NCBI GenBank assembly: GCA_902622625.1
Contig: CACNQS010000005.1
Span: 1-64,000 of the forward strand
Length of the DNA: 64,000 nt
Direction of reading: 5' to 3'
From: an uncultured Prochlorococcus sp.
Lineage (GTDB): Bacteria > Cyanobacteriota > Cyanobacteriia > PCC-6307 > Cyanobiaceae
Part shown: piece by piece, positions 54,101-63,556 of the stretch
Numbering within the stretch: the first letter of the stretch is position 1
Layout of the letters: each line of letters opens with the position of its first letter
The notes under the pieces: model-generated
What the model was told of the DNA's origin: nothing
Database searches by the model: none
The model's input: only the letters and a program-made list of their open reading frames with translations
Program-made: the position numbers and the translations under genes

Positions 54101-54952
54101 TTAAATATTTTTAATTCTTTTTACTTTTAAAAGTGCATTATTCACTGCCTGTTGTTGATCTCTTTTAGTAATCCAGTGGTGATAAGTTTGAGTATGTAAA
54201 CTAACTGAATGTCCCATCATTCTGGCAGCCACAGTATCAGGTAAATCATAAAAAATTGTTCTAACTGCCCAAGCATGTCTTAAATCATAAGGTTTTATTT
54301 CTAAAGAGTAACGCTTAAACTGATCTGTAATTTTTTTTCCAATATTCTGTAGGGTTGTAATTTTAAGATCTCTATTAATATTTGGTAGAAGTTCTGGATT
54401 CTCACCAAGTTTTGATAATTCGAACTTTTCCACCCATTCAGGATGAAATGGCCAAACTTGATGTTCCCCAGTTTTAGTCGTAGGTAAAACTCTAATAATT
54501 TTGTCCCCAAAATTAGTAAGAGAACTTAAATCACAAAAAAATACTTCATGATTCCTTAATCCATATGTAGCCATCAGACCAAAAACAAATTTCCAAGACT
54601 TGTTTGGTATGGTCTCCCACAGTTCCTCTATTAATTCGTCCTTGGGAAGATCTCTAAATCCTGCTTTGTTCAGACCATATCCCCTAGAGTTTAATTTCCA
54701 ATCTTCTGGTAGTTTAATATCCAAAAACTTAGCCAAAACATTTAGAGAAGTGGCGCATTGTTTCCTACTTCTGGTACCTTCCTTATAACTTTCAAGTGTT
54801 TTTTGAAATATTTTTTCTAAAGCTTCATTCTCATAATCATTGTAAATATTTAGGATTCTTTTCATATATGGTTTGTAAGAACTTCTCCATGTAGTTTTTC
54901 TAGTGCTGGTTCGAAAATCACTTTTATTTTCTTTAAAAAAAAAATTCCTCAA
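54101..54952 (-). CDS. tyrosine recombinase/integrase, core-binding and catalytic part
   Basis: GLRNHEVF, YDLRHAWAVR, MMGHSVSLHTQTYHHW (R...YxxR...GH...Y). TTG start lies inside the 3' end of the upstream ORF. Confidence 0.9.
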   Translation of the reverse strand: MRNFFFKENKSDFRTSTRKTTWRSSYKPYMKRILNIYNDYENEALEKIFQKTLESYKEGTRSRKQCATSLNVLAKFLDIKLPEDWKLNSRGYGLNKAGFRDLPKDELIEELWETIPNKSWKFVFGLMATYGLRNHEVFFCDLSSLTNFGDKIIRVLPTTKTGEHQVWPFHPEWVEKFELSKLGENPELLPNINRDLKITTLQNIGKKITDQFKRYSLEIKPYDLRHAWAVRTIFYDLPDTVAARMMGHSVSLHTQTYHHWITKRDQQQAVNNALLKVKRIKNI

Positions 54953-55271
54953 ATTGATTTAATCTTTTTGGGAATTCAAAACCATCTTTTTTTTCCTTTT
55001 TATAAGGTTTGTCTATCCAATTAATCCAATCAAATTGATTCAATTCCAATTGCAAATTGATTAATTGCAATTTTTTTTTGGCCTCCTCTAATCCAGAAAT
55101 ATCAGCCTTTAAACCAAGAGATATTCTTTGAATTTTAAAGTTACTGTTGTCTTCTTTTGAGGGTAGTGAACCACGAATATTTAATTTCTCTCCTCTTTTC
55201 TCAATTTTAAGCTTGCTGCCTTGAGTAGCAAATTTATCATTGACATTATTAATTTCCTGAATTACGTTCAT
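54933..55271 (-). CDS. arm-type DNA-binding N-terminal part of the integrase (split ORF)
   Basis: KLKIEKRGEKLNIRGSLPSKE...IQRISLGLKADISGLEEAKKKLQLINLQLELNQFDWINW resembles integrase N-terminal domains; ends at a T10 run, out of frame with the downstream integrase ORF. Confidence 0.7.
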   Translation of the reverse strand: MNVIQEINNVNDKFATQGSKLKIEKRGEKLNIRGSLPSKEDNSNFKIQRISLGLKADISGLEEAKKKLQLINLQLELNQFDWINWIDKPYKKEKKDGFEFPKRLNQFEEFFF

Positions 55272-55336
55272 TTACTTATATAATTGACCATATAATGACG
55301 TTTTTAATGTTGATTTTCAATCTCCATAAATTTTAA

Positions 55337-56512
55337 ATGGATAAAATAGGCGTCTTACTAATGAATTTAGGAGGGCCTGAACGCATTAGTGATGTAGGCC
55401 CATTCTTATACAATCTTTTTTCTGATCCAGAAATTATCAGGACACCTTTCCCTGTTTTTCAAAAGCCTTTAGCTTGGTTAATTAGCACGCTTAGGAGTAC
55501 TACTTCACAACAGGCCTACCTTTCTATAGGTGGAGGTTCACCTATCAGAAGGATAACTGAACAACAAGCAAGAGAATTACAATCTAAATTAAGGGACAAG
55601 GGGTTTAATGCTACTACTTATATCGCTATGAGGTATTGGCATCCTTTTACCGAATCAGCAATTGCTGATATGAAAGCAGATGGCATAGATCAAGTTGTTG
55701 TAATACCCCTGTATCCACATTTTTCGATAAGTACTAGTGGTTCGAGCTTTAGGGAATTAAAAAAATTGCGAGATTCTGATGGTGAATTTAAGAAGGTTCC
55801 AATGAGATGTGTAAGGAGTTGGTTTAGTCAATCAGGTTATTTAAAGTCTATGGTCGAATTAATTTCTGAACAAATTTCACTTTGTGAAATACCTTCAAAA
55901 GCCCATATATTTTTCACTGCTCATGGAGTTCCTAAGAGTTACGTAGAGGAAGCTGGAGACCCTTACAAGCAACAAATTGAAGATTGTTCTTTATTAATTA
56001 TAAATGAGCTGGAAAAATATTTAGGGCATAGTAACCCTCATACACTTTCTTATCAAAGTAGAGTTGGTCCCGTTGAATGGTTAAAGCCTTATACAGAAGA
56101 AGTGTTAGCTGATCTTGGAAGATCAAATGTTAATGATCTGATTGTGGTCCCTATAAGTTTCGTTGGAGAGCATATCGAAACATTGCAAGAAATTGATATT
56201 GAATATAAAGAAATTGCTGTAAAGGCTGGTATTAAAAACTTTCGGAGAGTTAGGGCTTTAAATACTCATCCTACTTTTATTGAAGGCCTTAGTGATCTGG
56301 TGATTTCCTGTTTGGAAGGACCTCTTATTAATATAGAGGAGGCTTCACAGTTGCCAGAAAAAGTTAAACTTTATCCCCAAGAGAAGTGGCAATGGGGTTG
56401 GAATAATAGTTCAGAAGTGTGGAACGGAAGGGTTGCAATGATTATTTTTCTTGTGCTTTTTATTGAACTTATTTCAGGCTCAGGACCCTTACATAAATTA
56501 GGCATTTTATAA
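55337..56512 (+). CDS. hemH: ferrochelatase with C-terminal HLIP/CAB-like helix
   Basis: [30 protein letters not shown]-terminal [23 protein letters not shown]. Confidence 0.97.
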   Translation: MDKIGVLLMNLGGPERISDVGPFLYNLFSDPEIIRTPFPVFQKPLAWLISTLRSTTSQQAYLSIGGGSPIRRITEQQARELQSKLRDKGFNATTYIAMRYWHPFTESAIADMKADGIDQVVVIPLYPHFSISTSGSSFRELKKLRDSDGEFKKVPMRCVRSWFSQSGYLKSMVELISEQISLCEIPSKAHIFFTAHGVPKSYVEEAGDPYKQQIEDCSLLIINELEKYLGHSNPHTLSYQSRVGPVEWLKPYTEEVLADLGRSNVNDLIVVPISFVGEHIETLQEIDIEYKEIAVKAGIKNFRRVRALNTHPTFIEGLSDLVISCLEGPLINIEEASQLPEKVKLYPQEKWQWGWNNSSEVWNGRVAMIIFLVLFIELISGSGPLHKLGIL

Positions 56513-56648
56513 AGAACAATTGAAATTTATTTGATAATTTTTAATTTTTTTAAAGATTATTTTGAATACATTTCTGACATTACATTTCTAAATAAGGCAA
56601 AAGTATTTAATTAAGTTTAATATTTATATTAAATATTGAATTTCTTTA

Positions 56649-58412
56649 GTGACCCTCACTTCGAGATCCTTTTCAAAGGGTAGTTCAAAACATGAAAATC
56701 CAGTTTGGATAACTGGTGCAGATGCACTAATGGATTCTTTAAAAATTCATGGAGTAAAAGTTATATTTGGATATCCTGGGGGAGCCATACTTCCAATATA
56801 TGACGCTGTGCATAAGGCAGAAAAAGAAGGTTGGTTAAAGCATTATATGGTTAGGCATGAACAAGGTGGTTCACATGCGGCTGATGGATATGCAAGATCT
56901 ACTGGTGAAGTAGGAGTATGTTTTGGAACCTCAGGTCCAGGTGCAACAAATTTGGTAACCGGAATTGCCACTGCGCAAATGGATTCAGTCCCCCTAGTTG
57001 TAGTTACAGGTCAAGTTCCAAGACCTGCTATAGGGACAGACGCTTTTCAAGAAACTGATATTTTTGGTATAACTCTCCCAATAGTGAAACATTCATGGGT
57101 AATAAGAGATCCTTCAGATATCGCGAAAGTAGTTTCTGAAGCTTTTTTTATTGCCGCATCTGGAAGACCTGGCCCTGTTTTAATTGATATACCCAAAGAT
57201 GTAGGTCAAGAGTTCTTTAATTACCAAAGAGTTTTGCCTGGTGAGATTATTCCTAAAGGATTTAAAAGGAATGGAGAAATTAATGATTTCGATATCAATA
57301 AAGCAATTAAATTAATAGAAGATTCTGAAAGACCTCTTCTATACGTAGGAGGTGGGGCAATATCTTCAGGGGCTCATGATGCAATAAAAACGCTGGCAAA
57401 GAATTATCAAATACCAGTTACCACAACCTTAATGGGGAAGGGCGCTTTTGATGAAAAAGATAGTTTATCAGTAGGGATGTTAGGAATGCATGGAACTGCT
57501 TATGCAAATTTCGCTGTTACAGAATGCGATCTTTTAATTGCTGTTGGAGCTAGATTCGATGATAGGGTGACAGGAAAATTAGATACTTTTGCACCTAACG
57601 CAAAGGTAATTCATATAGATATCGACCCAGCGGAAGTTAATAAAAATAAACGTGTAGATGTTGCAATTGTTTCTGATGTTTCAAAAGCTGTTCTCAAAAT
57701 TAATGAACAATCTCTAAAAAACAAATTTACTTGTAAGACAAAAAACTGGTTAGAAAAAATTGATTATTGGAAAAATAAACACCCTTTATATGATCCGCCC
57801 AAGGAAGGAGAAATTTATCCTCAAGAGGTCCTTTTAAAAGTGAGGGAACTTTCACCAGAAGCTTATGTAACTACAGATGTAGGACAACATCAGATGTGGG
57901 CTGCTCAATACCTTAGGAATTCTCCAAGAAAATGGATAAGTAGTGCAGGTTTAGGCACTATGGGTTTTGGATTGCCAGCGGCAATTGGAGTAAAAGCAGC
58001 CTTACCTAATTCGGATGTTATTTGTATTGCAGGAGATGCAAGTGTCTTAATGAATATTCAAGAATTAGGAACTTTATCACAATATGGTCTAAAGGTGAAA
58101 TTGATTATTATCAATAATCGCTGGCAAGGGATGGTAAGACAATGGCAAGAAAGTTTCTACGATGAAAGATATTCCTCATCTGATATGAGTTGTGGTGAAC
58201 CTGATTTTGTAAAACTTGCTGAGTCTTTTGGGGTTAAAGGATACTTAATTTCTGATAGAAAACAATTACAGAATGAATTAAAAAATGGGCTTGATCATGA
58301 CGGTCCTGCCTTGATTAATATTCTTGTAAGAAGAGGTGAAAATTGTTATCCAATGGTTCCTCCTGGTAAAAGTAATGCTCAAATGGTTGGATATGTTAAT
58401 TGTGAAGACTAA
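56649..58412 (+). CDS. ilvB: acetolactate synthase large subunit
   Basis: [55 protein letters not shown], ThDP motif region [11 protein letters not shown] start. Confidence 0.97.
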   Translation: MTLTSRSFSKGSSKHENPVWITGADALMDSLKIHGVKVIFGYPGGAILPIYDAVHKAEKEGWLKHYMVRHEQGGSHAADGYARSTGEVGVCFGTSGPGATNLVTGIATAQMDSVPLVVVTGQVPRPAIGTDAFQETDIFGITLPIVKHSWVIRDPSDIAKVVSEAFFIAASGRPGPVLIDIPKDVGQEFFNYQRVLPGEIIPKGFKRNGEINDFDINKAIKLIEDSERPLLYVGGGAISSGAHDAIKTLAKNYQIPVTTTLMGKGAFDEKDSLSVGMLGMHGTAYANFAVTECDLLIAVGARFDDRVTGKLDTFAPNAKVIHIDIDPAEVNKNKRVDVAIVSDVSKAVLKINEQSLKNKFTCKTKNWLEKIDYWKNKHPLYDPPKEGEIYPQEVLLKVRELSPEAYVTTDVGQHQMWAAQYLRNSPRKWISSAGLGTMGFGLPAAIGVKAALPNSDVICIAGDASVLMNIQELGTLSQYGLKVKLIIINNRWQGMVRQWQESFYDERYSSSDMSCGEPDFVKLAESFGVKGYLISDRKQLQNELKNGLDHDGPALINILVRRGENCYPMVPPGKSNAQMVGYVNCED

Positions 58413-58477
58413 TTTTTTTAATTCGTCATTTTAAAAAATTAACCTTAAGATAATTTAAAAACTTAGATATTGCTGAA

Positions 58478-58828
58478 TTGAAAAAATTATCAAAAATTTT
58501 AATTATAGTCTGCCTGATTGTCCTTAATCCTGTAATAGTTAACTCGGCTGAAATACTTCAGATTAAAAGTTCAAATACTATATTGGTTGGAGATCAAAAT
58601 AGGAATTTAACTATTCGATTATTTTGTGTAGACGTAAATGAAAATGATGAGCTCGAAGCAACTAATTTACTTAAGAGTGAATTCCCTAGGGGAAGTAAAG
58701 TGAAAATAAAACCTTTTGGTTTTAAAGAGAATGTTTTGTTAGCAAAAGTTTTTAATATTAAAAGTAATAAAGAGATGACTGAATTATTAGTCGCTAAAGA
58801 TTTAACATGTGAATATTGTCCAAGTTAA
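58478..58828 (+). CDS. putative secreted SNase-fold-like small protein
   Basis: Signal peptide, then ILQIKSSNTILVGDQNRNLTIRLFCVDV...LLVAKDLTCEYC, reminiscent of staphylococcal-nuclease folds; TTG start. Confidence 0.5.
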   Translation: MKKLSKILIIVCLIVLNPVIVNSAEILQIKSSNTILVGDQNRNLTIRLFCVDVNENDELEATNLLKSEFPRGSKVKIKPFGFKENVLLAKVFNIKSNKEMTELLVAKDLTCEYCPS

Positions 58829-58834
58829 CTATCT

Positions 58835-59617
58835 CTATGAGCAAATAATATTCCATTGCCTCGAGATTGTTTTGTTTTTTCTCCAGGAATTAAATTCATT
58901 TTTAAATTTGTATGTGCATAAATTTGAAATATCTATATTTGTATTAGGAATGTTCTCATTTAAAAGTTGTCTATACGCAGATTTTTTGAGATCAAGTTGA
59001 TTTAAGTTTTGCTCTTTGAAGTAATTTAAATCACTAAAACACAGATCTTTTTCAGTTTCAGTCAAATGCAACGTTATTTTTTTGTTTTCGGCCTTTCTAT
59101 AAAATTCTTTGAGTGTCAATTTATCAACCAGATAATGTTCCTTCGAAATTGCTGGTCCTATGGCAACAAGTAAGTCATCTCTTAATGTCCCAAAATTATC
59201 GAAAATTTTAATTAGATTTTTTATTATTTTTTTTTCTAAACCTTTTCTTCCACAATGTAAGGCTGCTACAATTCTTGTTCTTTTATCGGCAAAAAATATT
59301 GGCATGCAATCAGCCGTGTAAATCCATAAGTTTTGATTACATTTATTTCCAATAAGACCATCTGCGTCAGTCTTACTCCCTTCTTGCGAAAGTGATCCAA
59401 GGACTATCACATTACTGTGAATTTGATTAGAGACACAATTTATATAATTTTCATTAAAATGATCTCCCAATAGTTGAAGAAAGTTCTCATGGCTTGACCT
59501 CGTAAAGTATGCATGTTTGAAGTTATATTGACTAAGGATAGGCGATGAATAATACTCAAATTTTTTGTTTTGAATAAAAATTTCGGATTTTAAAAAATAT
59601 ATTTCTTTATAAGGAAT
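58835..59617 (-). CDS. pgeF: PgeF/YfiH-family (laccase-domain, purine nucleoside phosphorylase-type) protein; ATT start proposed
   Basis: TADCMPIFFADKRTRIVAALHCGRKGLEKKII. In-frame extension upstream of the track start (59470) encodes IPYKEIYFLKSEIFIQNKKFEYYSSPILSQYNFKHAYFTRSSHENFLQ, including the family's N-terminal H-[AG]-[FY]-[FS]-TR-like motif. Confidence 0.8.
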   Translation of the reverse strand: MPYKEIYFLKSEIFIQNKKFEYYSSPILSQYNFKHAYFTRSSHENFLQLLGDHFNENYINCVSNQIHSNVIVLGSLSQEGSKTDADGLIGNKCNQNLWIYTADCMPIFFADKRTRIVAALHCGRKGLEKKIIKNLIKIFDNFGTLRDDLLVAIGPAISKEHYLVDKLTLKEFYRKAENKKITLHLTETEKDLCFSDLNYFKEQNLNQLDLKKSAYRQLLNENIPNTNIDISNLCTYKFKNEFNSWRKNKTISRQWNIICS

Positions 59618-59639
59618 AGTTTCTTCTCCTTAAATGAAT

Positions 59640-60545
59640 TTATGATATTAATTCAATATCTCTCAAGATCCAGAATCCTGCAAATTTTTCGACATATGGC
59701 GTTGACTGTATGGAAATAAATTGATAACCAAAAGAATTTTTTTTATTCTCTAAAAACTTTGCACTTAAAATGTTTGCATCTTTTTCGGGCAAATCTGTTA
59801 CTAGCCATTTATCATCTTCTGATGCTTCAAGTATGAGTTGGTTCTTATTGATGACTAATTTAATAGGTTCTAAACAACTGAACCAAGCGGAAAGTGCTAA
59901 AGATCTATCTTTGCTAAAAAGTCTTAATCCTGGAACTAATTTATTGTCATCTAAATCTTTCTGAATTGGGAAAATATCTCCAAATTCCATAGGCCAATTT
60001 TCCGCTGATTTTAATTCTCCGATTGATATCTCTGAGATAGTTAAAGCATCGCCCCTTACTGCTTCTGGCAAAGGTTGAGGAGGATTTTCCATTTTAGAAG
60101 TAAAAGTAGGGGCTAATACGCCCCTTACATAACCTTTTTCCTTTGGATAAATCTCTTTTTCAAGAAATTCGATTCTATCTAATAAATCGTAAGTTCTCCT
60201 ACTTACAATAGCCTCAATACTTAGAGCCTCCAGAGATTTTTTAATTATCGATTTCATTGACGACCTCCAGAATCGAACTATTGAAGGTTTCTCCCAACCT
60301 TGTTTTTTTGCCTCACTTATTGCTTCATTTAGTGCATTTGTAAGCCATATTGAGTTAACTTCATTGGCAGGGCATTTTTTATTCCACAGAAAAATATCTT
60401 CTGTCTTATGACTTCTCGTAGAGCAAATAATTAACTCCCACCTTTTTTTTCCATTTGATTCAATAATTGGTCTTGAGTAAAAGTCTAATTCCCAATTTGA
60501 AATTTTTAATTTAAGACTTGACTCCATTTTTTTATTGATGTTCAT
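59640..60545 (-). CDS. Tab2/Atab2-like RNA-binding protein (DUF1092)
   Basis: WELDFYSRPIIESNGKKRWELIICS, WPMEFGDIFPI, FAGFWILRDIE. Confidence 0.85.
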   Translation of the reverse strand: MNINKKMESSLKLKISNWELDFYSRPIIESNGKKRWELIICSTRSHKTEDIFLWNKKCPANEVNSIWLTNALNEAISEAKKQGWEKPSIVRFWRSSMKSIIKKSLEALSIEAIVSRRTYDLLDRIEFLEKEIYPKEKGYVRGVLAPTFTSKMENPPQPLPEAVRGDALTISEISIGELKSAENWPMEFGDIFPIQKDLDDNKLVPGLRLFSKDRSLALSAWFSCLEPIKLVINKNQLILEASEDDKWLVTDLPEKDANILSAKFLENKKNSFGYQFISIQSTPYVEKFAGFWILRDIELIS

Positions 60546-61747
60546 TTATCTTGTTCTTTATTATCGAAGAGTGCTTTAGTTTTTAGTGCTCTCTCTGTGG
60601 CTTCTTGCATAACTTTTTGCTTATCAATAATTAATTCTCCCGCAGTGTTTTCTAAGAGTGCTGTATTGAGACCAATGCGCCCTTTTTCGAGGTCAATTTC
60701 AGATATTAAAGCTTTTATAATTTCCCCTTCTCTAAAAACTTCTCTTAAAGAACGAATTGATCCATTTGTTAGTGAGGATTGATGAAGAAGTCCACTAGCT
60801 CCACCCAAATCAATAAAGAAGCCATATGGTTTTACAGCTAAAACTTCTCCTTCAATTAATTGACCTAATTCTAGACTTGAAAGTTTAGAGACTAATGATG
60901 CTTTCTTTTCAGAGAGAACTAATTTTCTGGATTCTGGATTAACCTCAAGAAATGCGACTTTTAGATTTTTGCCAACAAAAGATTGATAATCTTGACCATC
61001 TTCAAGTTGAGATCTAGGGATGAATCCCCTTAATCCATCTACATCACAAGTAAGCCCACCTCTGTTAAATCCATTAATTAAAACGTTAATTAATTCTCCA
61101 TTTTTTGCGGAACTTGATACTTTCTCCCAACTTTGCCTGAGAATTAATGCCCGAGCGCTAACTGTTACCATCCCATCAGCATTTTGTTCTTTGATAACCA
61201 AAACTTCCATTTCTAGGCCTAAAGAAAACTTTTCTTTAAAGTTAGTTATGACACCCAAACCACATTCTTTTTTGGGCATATAACCAGGTGCTTTCCCACC
61301 AATGTCAACATATAATCCATCACTTTCGATTGCTATAACCTTTCCTGAAATTGTTTCTCCAGTAGCACCAATTGGCTCATTTGCATTTAAAGCCTCCAAA
61401 AAAGCACTTTCATCAAAATCGAATTCATCAACTGTTCTTTCTAATTGAAAATCTGCGTTTTGCTCAGAAAAATTAAGGGGTCTATATAAGTCTTGTTGAG
61501 TTAAATCATTTTGAGGGATATCAAAATCTTTGGTCTTTTCCTTACTGTCCTCAATTTTTTTTGCCAAATCATCTTTAATGATTTGAGGTTTGATCGCAAT
61601 ATTTTCTTTTTTAATATCTTCTTGCGAATTGGTTTGCTCTTTATCTATTTTTTTAGTATCTTTCTTGCTTATGTGAAGTACCTGAAGAGGTTTTTTATTG
61701 CCCTTTGGTTGGATATTATCTTGGGCATTTTTATTACTGACTCCCAT
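60542..61747 (-). CDS. S1-domain RNA-binding protein / ribosomal protein S1 paralog
   Basis: Repeated S1 motifs (GKVIAIESDGLYVDIGGKAPGYMPKKE; GEVLAVKPYGFFIDLGGASGLLHQSSL) after a long charged N-terminus. Confidence 0.92.
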   Translation of the reverse strand: MGVSNKNAQDNIQPKGNKKPLQVLHISKKDTKKIDKEQTNSQEDIKKENIAIKPQIIKDDLAKKIEDSKEKTKDFDIPQNDLTQQDLYRPLNFSEQNADFQLERTVDEFDFDESAFLEALNANEPIGATGETISGKVIAIESDGLYVDIGGKAPGYMPKKECGLGVITNFKEKFSLGLEMEVLVIKEQNADGMVTVSARALILRQSWEKVSSSAKNGELINVLINGFNRGGLTCDVDGLRGFIPRSQLEDGQDYQSFVGKNLKVAFLEVNPESRKLVLSEKKASLVSKLSSLELGQLIEGEVLAVKPYGFFIDLGGASGLLHQSSLTNGSIRSLREVFREGEIIKALISEIDLEKGRIGLNTALLENTAGELIIDKQKVMQEATERALKTKALFDNKEQDK

Positions 61748-61813
61748 CGTAGGTAAAATAAGAATAATTAATTATTAACATACTCTAAATGTTAGTACTC
61801 AAAATTAAAATTA

Positions 61814-62608
61814 ATGAACTTTAAACCAATACCTAATAAATTTGAATATTTAAATTGGCAAGAAATTGAGTGTGTTGCAAAAAACAAAAGATCAACAGTG
61901 ATTTGGCCATTCGGCGCTGTTGAGCAACATGGACCGCATTTGCCTCTTGCTACAGACAGTATTTTTGTTGATGAAATTATTAGCGAAGTTTTGAAATTAT
62001 TCTCTACCGATATTCCATTAAAAAAACTTCCCACCCAATATATTGGTTTTTCTCCAGAACATAAGGGTTTTGCCGGGACAATTTCACTTTCTTCAAATTT
62101 AATAACCTCAATGATAAAGGAAGTCGGAGGTCAATTATCTGAAATGGGTTTTAAAAGATTGATATTAATTAATGGACATGGAGGTCAAATTTCACTATTA
62201 AATACAGCTGCAAGAGAGCTAAGAAGTGTCGCACCAGGGATGGCAGTTTTCCCATGTTTCTTATGGAGTGGTGTGGAAGGATTGAGTGAATTATTAACAA
62301 AAACTGAGCTTGAGGATGGGCTTCATGCTTCTTTAGCTGAAACAAGTTTGATGATGGCTTTGAAACCAGAATTAGTAGGTGATGAACGCCCAAATGAAGG
62401 TTATAAATTAGAGATCCCTGAAGGTTGGAGTCTAGAGGGTAATGCGCCTACTGCTTGGCTTACTAACGACTTCAGTAAATCAGGTGTTATTGGAGATAGT
62501 AGAGGAGCAAATGAGTCTTTAGGAAAAAATTTAAAGGAATTATTGATTAATCATTGGTTCAAATTAATTATGAATCTGATGCAATCAGATTGGCCAAACA
62601 ATTCTTAA
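61814..62608 (+). CDS. creatininase family protein
   Basis: VIWPFGAVEQHGPHLPLATD, NGHGGQISLLNTAARELR, DGLHASLAETSLMMAL. Confidence 0.94.
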   Translation: MNFKPIPNKFEYLNWQEIECVAKNKRSTVIWPFGAVEQHGPHLPLATDSIFVDEIISEVLKLFSTDIPLKKLPTQYIGFSPEHKGFAGTISLSSNLITSMIKEVGGQLSEMGFKRLILINGHGGQISLLNTAARELRSVAPGMAVFPCFLWSGVEGLSELLTKTELEDGLHASLAETSLMMALKPELVGDERPNEGYKLEIPEGWSLEGNAPTAWLTNDFSKSGVIGDSRGANESLGKNLKELLINHWFKLIMNLMQSDWPNNS

Positions 62609-62692
62609 ATAAGTTTAAGTAAAAAATGTGACTTAACAATTGAAACTATTTTCATGATATTTAAATAAACTCTCTATAATCATATAATATTT

Positions 62693-63448
62693 ATGCATAA
62701 TGAGCTAAAGATTACTGACATGCAAACTCTAGAATCAAATAAAAAAACTATTGAAGAATCGACAAATCCGATTTCTTTAGATTTACCAGACTTCACTACA
62801 GATTCTTATAAGGATGCATATAGCAGGATAAATGCAATTGTTATAGAGGGAGAGCAAGAGGCTCATGATAATTACATTTCAATAGCAACTTTAATTCCAA
62901 ATGAGTTAGAGGAGTTAACCAAATTGGCGAGAATGGAAATGAAACATAAAAAAGGCTTTACTGCATGTGGAAGAAATTTAGGTGTAGTAGCTGATATGGA
63001 ATTTGCCAAAAAATTCTTTTCTAAATTACATGGTAATTTTCAAGTTGCGCTTGAAAAAGGAAATTTAACAACATGTCTTTTAATACAAGCCATTTTAATT
63101 GAAGCATTTGCAATTTCTGCTTATAACGTCTACATAAGAGTTGCAGATCCTTTTGCAAAAAAAATTACAGAGGGAGTTGTTAAAGATGAATATCTTCATT
63201 TAAATTATGGTCAAGAGTGGCTTAAAGAAAATCTATCTACTTGTAAAGAGGAATTAATGGAAGCTAATAAGGTTAATCTTCCGTTAATCAAAAAGATGTT
63301 AGATGAAGTAGCAGATGACGCATCAGTTTTAGCTATGGACAGAGAAGAGTTAATGGAAGAATTTATGATTGCTTATCAAGATACATTGATGGAAATAGGT
63401 CTAGATAATAGAGAAATTGCAAGAATGGCTATGGCAGCTATCGTCTAA
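62693..63448 (+). CDS. ado: aldehyde deformylating oxygenase
   Basis: NAIVIEGEQEAHDNYISIATLIP, ELTKLARMEMKHKKGFTACGRNL, VVKDEYLHLNYGQEWL. Start may be MQTLESN. Confidence 0.96.
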   Translation: MHNELKITDMQTLESNKKTIEESTNPISLDLPDFTTDSYKDAYSRINAIVIEGEQEAHDNYISIATLIPNELEELTKLARMEMKHKKGFTACGRNLGVVADMEFAKKFFSKLHGNFQVALEKGNLTTCLLIQAILIEAFAISAYNVYIRVADPFAKKITEGVVKDEYLHLNYGQEWLKENLSTCKEELMEANKVNLPLIKKMLDEVADDASVLAMDREELMEEFMIAYQDTLMEIGLDNREIARMAMAAIV

Positions 63449-63556
63449 TTATATTTCTAATTAATTAAGGCTCTTAATAATTAATCAATTCTATTTAAAT
63501 AGTTACCTCTGTGCTATTGTTCATATCATCGTATAGAAACCATTTATAAATTTTAA

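Noticed and set aside
54600-54788. 62 aa + ORF inside the integrase
   Set aside because: Antisense to the recombinase catalytic region; no support.
58410-58450. A/T-only inverted repeat after ilvB
   Set aside because: Weak A/T stem likely by chance at this base composition; not enough to call a terminator.
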